DNA of 64,000 nucleotides from Allosphingosinicella deserti. Its GTDB lineage: Bacteria > Pseudomonadota > Alphaproteobacteria > Sphingomonadales > Sphingomonadaceae. The translations under genes were made by a program, and so were the position numbers. The notes below the pieces were generated by a model, which did no database searches, was not told the origin of the DNA, and saw nothing but the letters and a program-made list of their open reading frames with translations. Numbering within the stretch: position 1 is the first letter of the stretch; the number at the start of each line of letters is the position of its first letter. The stretch is from the NCBI RefSeq assembly GCF_003012735.1, contig NZ_PXYI01000009.1, forward strand, positions 174,513-238,512, given 5' to 3'. Below are positions 9,383-18,193 of this stretch, piece after piece.

Positions 9383-9449
9383 GATCGAAATCCTTTGTTT
9401 TCGGTGTCACGCACCAGCTAGGCAGCCGGTGCACGGTCTTCTAGACGGC

Positions 9450-9478
9450 ACCCTTTGGAGACATAGGCACCAAGGGGT
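9450..9478. promoter_or_regulatory. Candidate operator between PRISE reductase and second HxlR gene
   Basis: ACCCTTTGG (9450-9458) and CCAAGGGGT (9470-9478) are inverted and match at 8 of 9 positions, with an 11-bp spacer. The right arm includes the AAGGGG ribosome site of the HxlR gene at 9487, so binding there would block the regulator's own translation start region and could also block the divergent reductase promoter. Confidence 0.45.
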
Positions 9479-9486
9479 AACCAGTC

Positions 9487-9867
9487 TTGCAGGCCGGCAG
9501 CGACGACGAATGGCGGGAAGATTGCGCACCACGACGCGTGCTCGATCTGTTCGCGACCAAATGGACGAGCATGGTCCTCCACACCCTCCATGCGCGTCAC
9601 GATGGCATCGCCCGCACCGGCGTGCTTCAACGCAGCCTGCCGGGCATTTCCAAGAAGATGCTGACCCAGACCTTGCGTGTGATGGAAGGAAGCGGGCTGC
9701 TCACCCGGCACGTCCAGGGAAGCGTCCCGCCTGCGGTCGAGTATAGGCTGACGCCGCTCGGCCGACGATTCGTCGAGCCGGTCGAACTGCTTTATGCGTG
9801 GGGCCGCGACAACGAGGATGCCCTGGATGCGCTGGGCGCCCGACCGACCTCGCGTCGGCGCCCCTGA
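9487..9867 (+). CDS. HxlR family transcriptional regulator
   Basis: A 126-residue winged-helix protein of the HxlR family: WREDCAPRRVLDLFATKWTSMVLHTL with the single Cys, then GVLQRSLPGISKKMLTQTLRVMEGSGLLTRHV (recognition helix) and AVEYRLTPLGRRFVEPVELL (wing and dimer helix). The start is TTG 9487 with AAGGGG eight bases before it; a later ATG would remove the Cys. It is divergent from the PRISE reductase and most likely controls it. Confidence 0.87.
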   Translation: MQAGSDDEWREDCAPRRVLDLFATKWTSMVLHTLHARHDGIARTGVLQRSLPGISKKMLTQTLRVMEGSGLLTRHVQGSVPPAVEYRLTPLGRRFVEPVELLYAWGRDNEDALDALGARPTSRRRP

Positions 9868-9878
9868 TCCTCTGCGTG

Positions 9879-11261
9879 TCAGCCGTTGCGATCGAAGCGG
9901 ATCGTGCGACGTTCAGGATCCGCCTCCGTCAAGGTGACGTCGAGCGTGTCTCCGGGCGCCAAGTCGTCGCCGGCGATCCGCGCGACCACCGGAAAGTCGC
10001 ACAGCTGGATCCGCGCGCCGCGTTCGTCGGCATCCGTGACGACGGCTGAAAAACTCCGGCCCGCCTTGCCGTCCAGCATCACCGCTTCGGCAAGGTCGAT
10101 CACTGCGCGGTCGATCTGTGCCGCGAGCGCATCCGCGCGCGCCATGACCGGCGGCAGGGTCTCGAACGCAGCGGTGTCGGCGTCGGCCACTGGCCGGCCG
10201 TTGGCGACGGCAAGGGTGGCGCGGACCACATAGCGGTCGGCAAGCCGTCGCAGCGGCGCGGTTGCATGGGCGTACCGGGCCGCCATGGCCGAATGCCATG
10301 GGACAATCCCCGGCGTCAACGGAGCATAAGCGGCGCCGCCGCCGGCGCGGCGGATCGCCAGCATCAGTGCGGCGTGTTTCGGATCGGCGGAATTGAGCCC
10401 CTGCTCGAAGATGTCGAGCGGCATGGTCTCCGGCCAGACCACCGCGAAGGCCCTCGCGGTGAAGCGCAGTCGCCGGACGGCCCGCTCGTCGGGTTCCGGC
10501 ATGACCCGATAAAGCCCGGTCTGGTGAGCGAACAGGGTATCGGCGACGGCGAGGTTCGCGGCCAGCGACAAAGCGGCGTTGCGGATCTCCGAGTCGAGCC
10601 GCGGCCTGAAAACGAGAGCGAAACCGTCACCGCGGCGGGCGACTTCCTGTTCCGGCGGATCGATGCGGGAGGCACCACGCTTCTGCTCGGCGATCGCGAT
10701 CCGTGCCGCGAGCTCGACGAAGCCGTGCGGCAGGTCCTCGTTTCTGACATTGTCGTAAGCGAGCTTGGCGCGGCTGCGGATGATCGCCCGTTCCGCGCCG
10801 TCAAGTCGCACATCTCCGTCAGGATCGACCCGCACGGTGAAAATGACGGCGGGGCGCGGTCCGGCGGGGAGCAGGCTGGCGACATTCTCGCTCAGAATCG
10901 GCGGGTATAGTCCCGCCTTTCCGTCGGGCAGATACAAAGTTTCGCCCCGCCGCCAGGCTTCGGCGTCGATCGGTCCGCCATCGTCGACGAACCAGGCGAC
11001 ATCGGCGATTGCGTAGTGAAGCAGGAGGTCGGCACCGCTGCGATCGATGGCGAAGGCCTGATCGAGATCGGTGGAGGAGGCCGGATCGAGCGTCACGAAC
11101 GGCCGATCCGTACGATCGACATGTTCGGTAAGCGGTTTCGTGGCCGCACGCTCGGCCGCGTTAAGAACCTCCGGCGGAAAGCTGGCGGGAACCTGGAATT
11201 CGCGCCGGATCGCCGCAAGGCCGTTCGCCAAGGCACGTGCGGGATCGGAAAGCGACTTCAT
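9879..11261 (-). CDS. RNB-domain ribonuclease (RNase II/R type)
   Basis: A 460-residue protein built around the RNB exonuclease domain. The metal-binding motif is present in FVTLDPASSTDLDQAFAIDR, and further catalytic blocks are HYAIADVAWFVDDGG, LYLPDGKAGLYPPILSENVASLLP and YAHATAPLRRLADRYV. It is shorter than RNase R (about 750 residues): the N-terminal cold-shock domains are missing, and only a short beta-rich tail follows the RNB domain. It should degrade RNA 3' to 5' in the cytoplasm. The start has a GGGAGAGAAG ribosome site. Confidence 0.9.
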   Translation of the reverse strand: MKSLSDPARALANGLAAIRREFQVPASFPPEVLNAAERAATKPLTEHVDRTDRPFVTLDPASSTDLDQAFAIDRSGADLLLHYAIADVAWFVDDGGPIDAEAWRRGETLYLPDGKAGLYPPILSENVASLLPAGPRPAVIFTVRVDPDGDVRLDGAERAIIRSRAKLAYDNVRNEDLPHGFVELAARIAIAEQKRGASRIDPPEQEVARRGDGFALVFRPRLDSEIRNAALSLAANLAVADTLFAHQTGLYRVMPEPDERAVRRLRFTARAFAVVWPETMPLDIFEQGLNSADPKHAALMLAIRRAGGGAAYAPLTPGIVPWHSAMAARYAHATAPLRRLADRYVVRATLAVANGRPVADADTAAFETLPPVMARADALAAQIDRAVIDLAEAVMLDGKAGRSFSAVVTDADERGARIQLCDFPVVARIAGDDLAPGDTLDVTLTEADPERRTIRFDRNG

Positions 11262-11324
11262 CTTCTCTCCCGAAAAACGATGTCGGACCGCTTGCCGACC
11301 TTCGAAACCATTAAGCCCCGCATG

Positions 11325-12578
11325 CTAATGCCAGTCGGCGTCCGGACTCGGATTCATCTCGTCGGCGGCGCGGCGGATGTCGGCGAGATCGACGGCAGCA
11401 TCGAACGGATCGTTGTCCAGGCTCGTCACACGGTTGAGCTTGCGCTGCCAGCGGTGCAGGCATTCGACATAAGGAAGGTAGGGCACGCGCATCAACGTTC
11501 CGTCAGGCAAGGGCCGGACATCGGCAATGCCGTTGTTGAGCCACTGGCCATTATGCCAGTCCGGCATGTCGATCGCCGGGAACAGGCAAAGTCCATGGAG
11601 ATCGACACCGCGGCGAATGGCTGCCAGACCTTCGACGACGATATCGTTCAGCCAGTCGGGCCGGCCGCCTTTGAGGCCGGAGGTCTCGGCAACGATGCAG
11701 GGCCGCCGATATTTGCGCCACGCCTCCTCAATCAAATCGCACAGGGGACGGATGCGGTCGTCGCCGGGCTCGAGCGCCGCATGCGGCCCCTGCTCACGAT
11801 ATTCCATTTGGCCGAAGCTGTAATTATTAAGCCCGATGATATCGAGGATCTCGGGCGATCCGCCGAGTTCAGGACATCTGAGGCCGGAGATCACATCCCA
11901 GGCGAGATAGGCATCGTCATAGCTTTCCCGGTGCGCCGCCTCGGCGAGGTCGGGGCGATTGCGCGGCGGCACCACCCAGATCAGCGGATCGATATGGACC
12001 ATGCGGGCGTCCGGAAAGTCGGCGCGGATCGTCTTCACCGCAGCAATGTCGGCCCGCGCCAGCGCCGTGGTGAACCGACGGCGATAGTCGGCGCTGGTGC
12101 CGAACGGCGCCGACCAAGCCCACTCCCCGCCCATATAGCCCCAGAAGGTCGGCTCGTTCATCGGCGTGAAAAATAACGGGCCGTGATGCGCCCGCTCGGC
12201 AACATAGCGTGCTGCAGCCCTTGCGAAGGCGGCGAACCGCTCGACGAAGGCATCGCTCAGGGGGTCGAGCCCGGCCGGATAGCCGTAATGGCACAAATCC
12301 CAGATCGGCAGGATCGCATGTCGCCGCTGCGCCGCCAGAAAGGTGTCGATGCACGAGAAATCATAGTCGCCGCCGCCGCGATCGATCAGGGGCCACGGAA
12401 TGCCTTCCCGCGCCACGGCAATACCGAGCGACCTGAGGAACGCGTAGTCCTCGTCGGCGTGACCATTATGCTGGATCTCGGCGGTGAGATCACGGCGCCC
12501 GACATCCTTCCAGTCGAACGTGGAGCATTCGAAGCCCGAGAGGAAGAAGGTCGGGAAGAGGCCATCCGTTGTCGGCAT
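11325..12578 (-). CDS. Glycoside-hydrolase-like protein (clan GH-A TIM barrel, family 1-like)
   Basis: A 417-residue TIM-barrel protein of clan GH-A character. The likely acid/base Glu is E142 in FFTPMNEPTFWG and the likely nucleophile Glu is E298 in PCIVAETSG; GLNNYSFGQ and WDLCHYGYP are also typical. It has no signal peptide, so it acts in the cytoplasm. It is divergent from an ATP-grasp gene, suggesting a shared pathway such as modification or turnover of a glycoside or glycopeptide, but no substrate can be read from the sequence. No strong ribosome site precedes the ATG. Confidence 0.75.
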   Translation of the reverse strand: MPTTDGLFPTFFLSGFECSTFDWKDVGRRDLTAEIQHNGHADEDYAFLRSLGIAVAREGIPWPLIDRGGGDYDFSCIDTFLAAQRRHAILPIWDLCHYGYPAGLDPLSDAFVERFAAFARAAARYVAERAHHGPLFFTPMNEPTFWGYMGGEWAWSAPFGTSADYRRRFTTALARADIAAVKTIRADFPDARMVHIDPLIWVVPPRNRPDLAEAAHRESYDDAYLAWDVISGLRCPELGGSPEILDIIGLNNYSFGQMEYREQGPHAALEPGDDRIRPLCDLIEEAWRKYRRPCIVAETSGLKGGRPDWLNDIVVEGLAAIRRGVDLHGLCLFPAIDMPDWHNGQWLNNGIADVRPLPDGTLMRVPYLPYVECLHRWQRKLNRVTSLDNDPFDAAVDLADIRRAADEMNPSPDADWH

Positions 12579-12741
12579 GGAACGACTACGCGTGAGCGGC
12601 CGCGGAGTTCAAGCGCGTCAACACTTCCCAGCGCCATGCCTTTAGGACGGACGAACTGGGCACGTCATGGGAATGACCGCATATCGACACACGCATGTCA
12701 CCCCGATCGGCGAAAAGGCGACCTGCCTGAAGGAGGGCAGC

Positions 12742-12807
12742 ATGAACCTTCGCCAATTGCCGTTGCGCCACCCGATCACGAGCCGCTGCCATGGGTATGA
12801 GGCATGA
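12742..12807 (+). CDS. 21-residue ORF coupled to the ATP-grasp gene (leader or precursor peptide)
   Basis: ATG 12742 follows a textbook AAGGAGG ribosome site five bases upstream, far better than that of the next gene. The 21-residue product (MNLRQLPLRHPI, then a single Cys in SRCHGYEA) ends in a TGA that overlaps the ATG of the ATP-grasp gene (ATGA). An extended in-frame start at 12667 has no good ribosome site. It may simply deliver ribosomes to the downstream gene, or be a peptide substrate of the ATP-grasp enzyme. Nothing in the sequence decides between these. Confidence 0.45.
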   Translation: MNLRQLPLRHPITSRCHGYEA

Positions 12808-13895
12808 CGCGCCTCCCGCTGCTTCGCATCGCCGACGAGGACAAGATCAGGCTCCGCATCCTGTTCCTTGCCAAGCACGCACTGTCCGGCGGTCGCGCCG
12901 ATACCCAGGACGGCACGCATGCGCTCTATCATCACGAGATGCTGGAAACCTTGCGGGCGATCGGGCTCGACGTCGTCCCGGCGACGTGCTTCGAAGCGCT
13001 GCACGAGCGGCCAAACCAAGATTTCGCCATCCCGCTGCTCAACCGCGGCGGCTTTCAAAACAGCGAGATGCTCGCACCTTTGCTGCTCACCCGGCACGAT
13101 GTTCCGTTTCTCGGGGCTGCGCCGATCCTGCGCGGCTTGTCTGACGACAAGCATTTGATGAAGGTCGTTGCGAGCCGGCTCGGCGTTCCCGTCACACCCT
13201 GGCAGACGGTGCGCGGGCGCCGTCCGCACGTCTCCGAACCCGATTTCGCCTGGGACAGGCTGGTGGTCAAGCCCAATGCGAGTTCCGCATCGTGGGGCGT
13301 CGGCATCTTCGACCAGTGGGCCGATGCGAAATCGCACGCCGAAGCGCTCGTCGCGCAGGGTCATGACGTCATTTTCGAGCCTTATGCACCGCTGATCGAC
13401 ATTGCCGTCCCCGTCGTCGGCGGTTCGGAGCCCTGGCTGCTTCCTGCCACCGGTTATTTCCCGAACGATCCGGCAAAGCTTCGCTCCTACGAGGAGAAAC
13501 GCGGCCTTGTGGCTGCCGAGGACGAGGATCCGCTCGAACAGATTGGCGACCGGCGGCTCGTCGAACAGCTGGAACGTCACAGCATCGCGTTGATGAGCGA
13601 GCTCTGGCCGTTCGACTATGGCCGGTTCGAGTATCGCTACGATCCCGCGACCGGCGCAATCCGCTTCATGGAGGTCAATCTTTCCTGCAACCTCTGGTCC
13701 CGCAAGACGATCTCCCGCGCTGCCCGCGCGCTCGGGGTCTCGCACCGCGAGCTCGTCGAAACCATCGTCGCCCATTCCATGCTGCGGCAGGGCGTCATTT
13801 CCCGCGCAGTCAATGCCCAGGGCAACGACGTTCGCGACGTCGCCGGCTTGGAATGTCTCGTCTCGGAGCAGCCGCCGCGGATGCGCGTCGCCTGA
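12804..13895 (+). CDS. ATP-grasp domain ligase (D-Ala-D-Ala ligase-like)
   Basis: A 363-residue protein with the D-Ala-D-Ala ligase/ATP-grasp plan. There is an N-terminal substrate half with VPFLGAAPILRGLSDDKHLMK, a central nucleotide-binding part (DRLVVKPNASSASWGVGIF, then VIFEPYAPLIDIAVPVVGG), and a C-terminal metal site in IRFMEVNLSCNLWSRKT. Such enzymes join a carboxylate to an amine or amino acid using ATP. It is translationally coupled to a 21-codon ORF and divergent from a GH-A hydrolase. It is not the housekeeping Ddl, since neither mur nor fts genes are near. The substrate is unknown. Confidence 0.8.
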   Translation: MTRLPLLRIADEDKIRLRILFLAKHALSGGRADTQDGTHALYHHEMLETLRAIGLDVVPATCFEALHERPNQDFAIPLLNRGGFQNSEMLAPLLLTRHDVPFLGAAPILRGLSDDKHLMKVVASRLGVPVTPWQTVRGRRPHVSEPDFAWDRLVVKPNASSASWGVGIFDQWADAKSHAEALVAQGHDVIFEPYAPLIDIAVPVVGGSEPWLLPATGYFPNDPAKLRSYEEKRGLVAAEDEDPLEQIGDRRLVEQLERHSIALMSELWPFDYGRFEYRYDPATGAIRFMEVNLSCNLWSRKTISRAARALGVSHRELVETIVAHSMLRQGVISRAVNAQGNDVRDVAGLECLVSEQPPRMRVA

Positions 13896-13905
13896 TCGGG
13901 CAGGC

Positions 13906-14262
13906 TCAGGCCATGCCCTTGCCGATCGTGGCGCGCACCGGGATACCGGCGGGATCGAAGCCTTCGAGGCAGAAGACGTTCACGCCGACGAAATCGGGAG
14001 TCACCCGCTTGCGGTGAAAGGGATAGATGCCGCACGTCTTGCAGAAGAAGTGCCGCGCGGTCATCGTGTGGAAGCGATATTCGGTGAGGCTCTCTTCGCC
14101 CGCGAGCAGGCGAAACTGGTCCTCGTGAACTTTCACCATCAAGGCGTTCTTGCGCAGGCAGATCGAGCAATCGCAGGTGGTGAGCTCGGGAAAGTCCGTC
14201 TCGATCTCGAACCGTACTGCCCCGCAATGGCAAGCACCCTGATAGACACCGACCTCTCGCAT
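13906..14262 (-). CDS. GFA family (CENP-V/GFA) zinc-binding protein
   Basis: A 118-residue protein of the GFA fold (glutathione-dependent formaldehyde-activating-enzyme-like). The zinc ligands are visible as GACHCGAVRFEIE, TCDCSICLRKN and FFCKTCGIYPFHRKR. Members are annotated for formaldehyde/glutathione adduct handling but most have no proven activity. The ATG at 14262 is used rather than 14313 because the upstream extension shows no conservation of GFA type. It is tail to tail with the ATP-grasp gene. Confidence 0.85.
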   Translation of the reverse strand: MREVGVYQGACHCGAVRFEIETDFPELTTCDCSICLRKNALMVKVHEDQFRLLAGEESLTEYRFHTMTARHFFCKTCGIYPFHRKRVTPDFVGVNVFCLEGFDPAGIPVRATIGKGMA

Positions 14263-14402
14263 GTTCCCGCGTCTCCCTTTGCCCGCGGGCACGGATAGCG
14301 TTCCGCATCGCATTTTTCCATCCGGGCATTCCGTCTCGCACGGAACTTGCCTCCGCGGCCCGCGTCCCGCAGGGGCCGCCCGAAGGGAGAAGTGTTTTCG
14401 TG

Positions 14403-15680
14403 ATGAGTCCGTCGACGCCGCAGAGCGCCAGCGACGCTGGCAGCGGACCTGGCATGCGCGAGTTCATCGCGCTGATGGCCGCGCTGATGGCGTCGAATGC
14501 GCTCGCCATCGACGCGATGCTGCCCGCCTTGCCGGCGATCGGGGACACGCTGAACGTCGCCGAGCCCAACCAGCGCCAGCTGGTCATCACGGCCTTCATC
14601 CTCGGTTTCGGAGTCGCCCAGCTCTTCTGGGGGCCGCTTGCCGATCGCTATGGCCGCAAGCACTTGCTCGTCGGCGGGCTCATTCTCTACTGCCTGCTTG
14701 GCTTCGTCGCGGGCGTCGCCTCGAGTTTTCCCCTGCTGCTCGCCGCGCGCGTGCTCCAGGGGATGGCCGCCGCCGCGAGCCGGGTTCTGGTGGTCGCAAT
14801 CGTGCGCGACCGCTATCACGGCCCGGCGATGGCCCGGGTGATGTCGCTGTCGATGATCGTGTTCATGATCGTCCCGGTGCTGGCGCCGACCTTCGGCCAG
14901 ACCGTGCTGGCCTTTGGCACCTGGCGCCACATCTTCATCGGCCTCGGCGTCTATGGCGCGATCCTCGCCGTGTGGAGCGCCATTCGGCTTCCCGAGACTT
15001 TGACCGCCGATCAGCGCCGCCCGCTTTCCTGGGCGCTTATCGGCCAGGCGACCTGGACGGTGCTGCGCAACCGCCAGTCGATCGGCAACACGATCGCGCA
15101 AACGCTTGTGCTCGGCGCACTGTTCTCGTTCATCAACTCGGTCCAGCAGATCGTCTTCGACGTGTTCGGGGCCGGCGACATCATGGCGCTGGTATTCGCG
15201 ATCATCGCGGGGCCGATGGCGATCAGCGCCTACGCCAATTCGCGGCTGGTGATGCGGCTCGGATCGCGACTGATCCTGCTCATTGCGCTGACCTTCTTCA
15301 CCGGCGTCGCCGCGGCCCACCTCGGCATCGTCGCCCTGTTCGGCGAAAGCCTGTGGCTGTTCGTTGCGCTTCAGGCCGGAACCATGATCTTTTTCGGTCT
15401 GATCGGCGCCAATGCCGGAGCGCTGGCGATGGAGCCGCTCGGCCACATCGCCGGCACCGCCTCGTCGGTGCAGGGGGTAATCACCACCGTCGGCGGCGCG
15501 CTGATCGGCTTCTTTATCGGCCAGCATTTCGACGGCACCACCCTGCCCTTCCTGATCGGCTTCACCGGCTGCGGCTTCGCCTCCCTCCTGGTCGCACTCT
15601 GGGCCAATCACCCGCCGTCGGGCGACACGCAGGACGAGGCAGAGATCGACATCCAGGAAGTCGAAAACCGGCCGGCCTGA
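14403..15680 (+). CDS. Bcr/CflA family MFS multidrug exporter
   Basis: A 12-helix drug:H+ antiporter of 425 residues. The signature between helices 2 and 3 is GPLADRYGRKHLLVGGL, helix 4 carries GMAAAASRVLVVAIVRDRY, and the C-terminal half repeats the pattern. Bcr/CflA proteins export bicyclomycin, chloramphenicol and similar compounds. An overlapping GTG three bases upstream is the alternative start; GGGAGA lies upstream. The last 20 residues are acidic. No local regulator is adjacent. Confidence 0.9.
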   Translation: MSPSTPQSASDAGSGPGMREFIALMAALMASNALAIDAMLPALPAIGDTLNVAEPNQRQLVITAFILGFGVAQLFWGPLADRYGRKHLLVGGLILYCLLGFVAGVASSFPLLLAARVLQGMAAAASRVLVVAIVRDRYHGPAMARVMSLSMIVFMIVPVLAPTFGQTVLAFGTWRHIFIGLGVYGAILAVWSAIRLPETLTADQRRPLSWALIGQATWTVLRNRQSIGNTIAQTLVLGALFSFINSVQQIVFDVFGAGDIMALVFAIIAGPMAISAYANSRLVMRLGSRLILLIALTFFTGVAAAHLGIVALFGESLWLFVALQAGTMIFFGLIGANAGALAMEPLGHIAGTASSVQGVITTVGGALIGFFIGQHFDGTTLPFLIGFTGCGFASLLVALWANHPPSGDTQDEAEIDIQEVENRPA

Positions 15681-15836
15681 CCGCGCGCGCGCGCCGTCAC
15701 AATCCTGCAACGGTGTGTGGCTAGCCGGTCGCAAGGGCAACAGCGGGCGCTCCTCCAGCGTAGGCATAGATGTTCGGCTCCGCTTTGCGGACCGGCGTTT
15801 CCGGCGCGCGCCTGCAGGATAATCAGGGAGTCTCGT

Positions 15837-18143
15837 GTGTCGCAGATGAACTTCGTGCCGGTGCTTTCGCTGGCGGGTGCCGGGCTGCTGGCGATCACCG
15901 GATCTCCCGCTCTCGCCCAGAACATCGCCGCCGCCGAGGCAATGTCCGCCGAAGAGGGCATCGGCGAGATCGTCGTCACCGCACAGCGCCGCACGGAAAA
16001 TGTGCAGGAGGTTCCGATCTCCGTCTCCGTTCTGCAGGGCGACGCGCTGCGCGGCTTCCAGAGCGGCGGGGACGACATTCTTGCGCTCTCCGGACGCGTC
16101 CCGGGCCTCTATGCCGAGACGACCACCGGCCGCATTTTCCCGCGCTTCTACATTCGCGGGCTCGGCAACATCGATTTCTATCTCGGCGCGTCCCAGCCCG
16201 TCTCGATCATCCAGGACGACGTCGTGATGGAGCACGTCGTCCTTAAATCGAACCCGGCGTTCGATGTCGCCCAGGTGGAAGTGCTGCGTGGTCCGCAGGG
16301 ATCGCTGTTCGGCCGCAACACCACGGCGGGCATCATCAAGTTCGACACGGTGAAGCCCGGCCGGGAATGGGAGGGCCGCTTCTCGGCAAGCTACGGCAGC
16401 TACAATACGATCACCTATGATGGCGGCGCAGGCGGCCCGCTCATCGGCGACAAGCTCGCGGTGCGCATCTCCGGCCTCTACCAGCACCGCGACGACTGGG
16501 TCGACAACAGTTATTCCGGCCCGAGCGCGGACGGCACCGTCAGCCCGCGCAAGAATGCGATGGGCGGGTTCGACGAGCGCGACGCACGTCTGCAATTGCT
16601 GTTCACGCCCACCGAACGGCTGAGCCTCCTCGCCTCTGGCCACGTCCGTGCCTATCATGGCACCTCGACCCTCTTCCGGCGTGGCGCTCTGGTGAAGGGC
16701 TCGAACGAGATCATCCCCAGTGCGAAGCGCGACGAGGTCGCCTTCGACGAGGCGGACAACAACCCGCAGGCTTACGACACCTGGGGCGCCTCGCTGAGGG
16801 CCAACTATGATTTCGGCGGCGACATAAGCCTCACCTCGATCACGGCGTTCGAGAATGCGTCCGGCTACAGCCGAGGCGACACGGACGGCGGCGCCGCGAC
16901 CGATTTTCGTTTCAACGGCGCGCCCAACGGCTTTGGCCAGAGCCAGGGCAATTTGCGCGACCTCGACCAATGGTCGCAGGAAGTGCGGCTCGCCAAGGAC
17001 AGCGGTGCATTCAAGTGGCAGGTCGGCGGCATCTATTTCGACAGCCGCGATCTCACCGAATTCTACCAGCGCGGTGTCTTCACCGGCACCAATCCCAACA
17101 ATTTCGTCCGGCTTCGCAACGTGAACACCTCCTGGGGCGCTTTCGGCCAGGTGAGTTACGACATCACGCCTGCCCTTACGCTAACCGCCGGCGGTCGTCT
17201 GAGCGGCGACACCAAGAAGACCAGCCTGCTCAGGGCATCACTGACGGCAAGCGGCGCCGACACCTATGCCGGCCGGCGCTTCGTCCGGTTGACGGACACC
17301 GAACCGAGCTTCGACGTGAGCGCGCTTTACCGGGTGACCGACGATCTCAATCTCTACGCCCGTGTCGCGCGCGGTTTCCGCGGGCCCACCATCCAGGGCC
17401 GATCGGCGGTGTTCAACGCGGATTTCACGACAGCCTCATCCGAGACCAATCTGTCGTGGGAGGCCGGCTTCAAATCAGCACTGTTCGACAACAAGCTGCG
17501 GCTGAACGGATCGGCTTTCTATTACACCGTCAAGGACATCCAGCTGAACGGCAACGATTCGAACGGCAATGGCGTGCTGTTCAACGCCGACAAGGCGATT
17601 GGATACGGCGCCGAGTTCGACGCGGACTGGCGGCCGGTCCCAAATTTCCGCGTCACCGCCGGGCTTTCGCTGCTGCACACCGAGATCAAGGACGAGCGGG
17701 TGTTTGCTCAGACCTGCGGGCTGAACGGCGTTCAGGTCTGCACGATCCTCGATCCCTTCTTCACCCGTGGCAGCGGCACCGGCGCCACCTATTTCGCCCA
17801 GATCGACGGCAATCCGTTACCACAAGCGCCCAAATACAATCTGGATTTCACCGCACGCTACGATCTGCCCGTCTCCGGCGGCAAAGCCTATGTCGCCACC
17901 GACTGGAACGTTCAGGGTTACACCAACATGGTGCTGTATCGAACGAAGGAATTCACTTCGAAGGGCAATTTCGAAGGGGGGCTGCGGATCGGCTACGAAA
18001 GCGACCGCGGCTACGACGTCGCGCTGTTTGCCCGCAACATCACCAACGAGCGCAACCTTAAGGGCGTGATCGAGAATTACATGGCAGCCGTCTTCAACGA
18101 GCCGCGGGTGATCGGCCTCTCGCTCGGCGCACGCTTCCGCTGA
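15837..18143 (+). CDS. TonB-dependent outer-membrane receptor
   Basis: A 768-residue receptor with a signal peptide (cleavage near SPALAQ), a plug domain beginning EIVVTAQRRTENVQEVPISVSVL, the plug motif VEVLRGPQGSLFGRNTTAGIIKFDT, and a 22-strand barrel ending GLSLGARFR with terminal aromatic Phe-Arg. It imports a large nutrient across the outer membrane using TonB energy; in sphingomonads this class takes up carbohydrates, aromatics or siderophores. GTG 15837 is chosen because GGGAG lies six bases upstream; ATG 15846 is the alternative. No transporter or enzyme genes for a substrate flank it. Confidence 0.95.
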   Translation: MSQMNFVPVLSLAGAGLLAITGSPALAQNIAAAEAMSAEEGIGEIVVTAQRRTENVQEVPISVSVLQGDALRGFQSGGDDILALSGRVPGLYAETTTGRIFPRFYIRGLGNIDFYLGASQPVSIIQDDVVMEHVVLKSNPAFDVAQVEVLRGPQGSLFGRNTTAGIIKFDTVKPGREWEGRFSASYGSYNTITYDGGAGGPLIGDKLAVRISGLYQHRDDWVDNSYSGPSADGTVSPRKNAMGGFDERDARLQLLFTPTERLSLLASGHVRAYHGTSTLFRRGALVKGSNEIIPSAKRDEVAFDEADNNPQAYDTWGASLRANYDFGGDISLTSITAFENASGYSRGDTDGGAATDFRFNGAPNGFGQSQGNLRDLDQWSQEVRLAKDSGAFKWQVGGIYFDSRDLTEFYQRGVFTGTNPNNFVRLRNVNTSWGAFGQVSYDITPALTLTAGGRLSGDTKKTSLLRASLTASGADTYAGRRFVRLTDTEPSFDVSALYRVTDDLNLYARVARGFRGPTIQGRSAVFNADFTTASSETNLSWEAGFKSALFDNKLRLNGSAFYYTVKDIQLNGNDSNGNGVLFNADKAIGYGAEFDADWRPVPNFRVTAGLSLLHTEIKDERVFAQTCGLNGVQVCTILDPFFTRGSGTGATYFAQIDGNPLPQAPKYNLDFTARYDLPVSGGKAYVATDWNVQGYTNMVLYRTKEFTSKGNFEGGLRIGYESDRGYDVALFARNITNERNLKGVIENYMAAVFNEPRVIGLSLGARFR

Positions 18144-18148
18144 CCGGA

Positions 18149-18183
18149 GCATCCGGCGCGTCTCGAAAGGCCGCGTCGGATGC
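18149..18183. terminator. Hairpin between convergent TonB receptor and VWA genes
   Basis: GCATCCGGCGCG and CGCGTCGGATGC form a 12-bp stem with one mismatch around an 11-base loop, placed just after the receptor stop and before the stop of the opposing gene. No T-tract is present, so termination would be weak or Rho-assisted. Confidence 0.4.
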
Positions 18184-18193
18184 TGCGCCAGCG

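Noticed and set aside
12742..13895. A graspetide (microviridin-type) cluster
   Set aside because: The ligase resembles the D-Ala-D-Ala ligase side of the ATP-grasp family, and the short peptide lacks the conserved core and leader motifs of graspetides; kept only as an open possibility.
14139..16970. A very long open frame antisense to the MFS and TonB-receptor genes
   Set aside because: Its protein is low-complexity, charged and has no domain; it is a shadow typical of high-GC DNA. Similar long antisense frames at 2198-3754, 32813-35251, 44961-46630 and 51448-53694 were rejected for the same reason.
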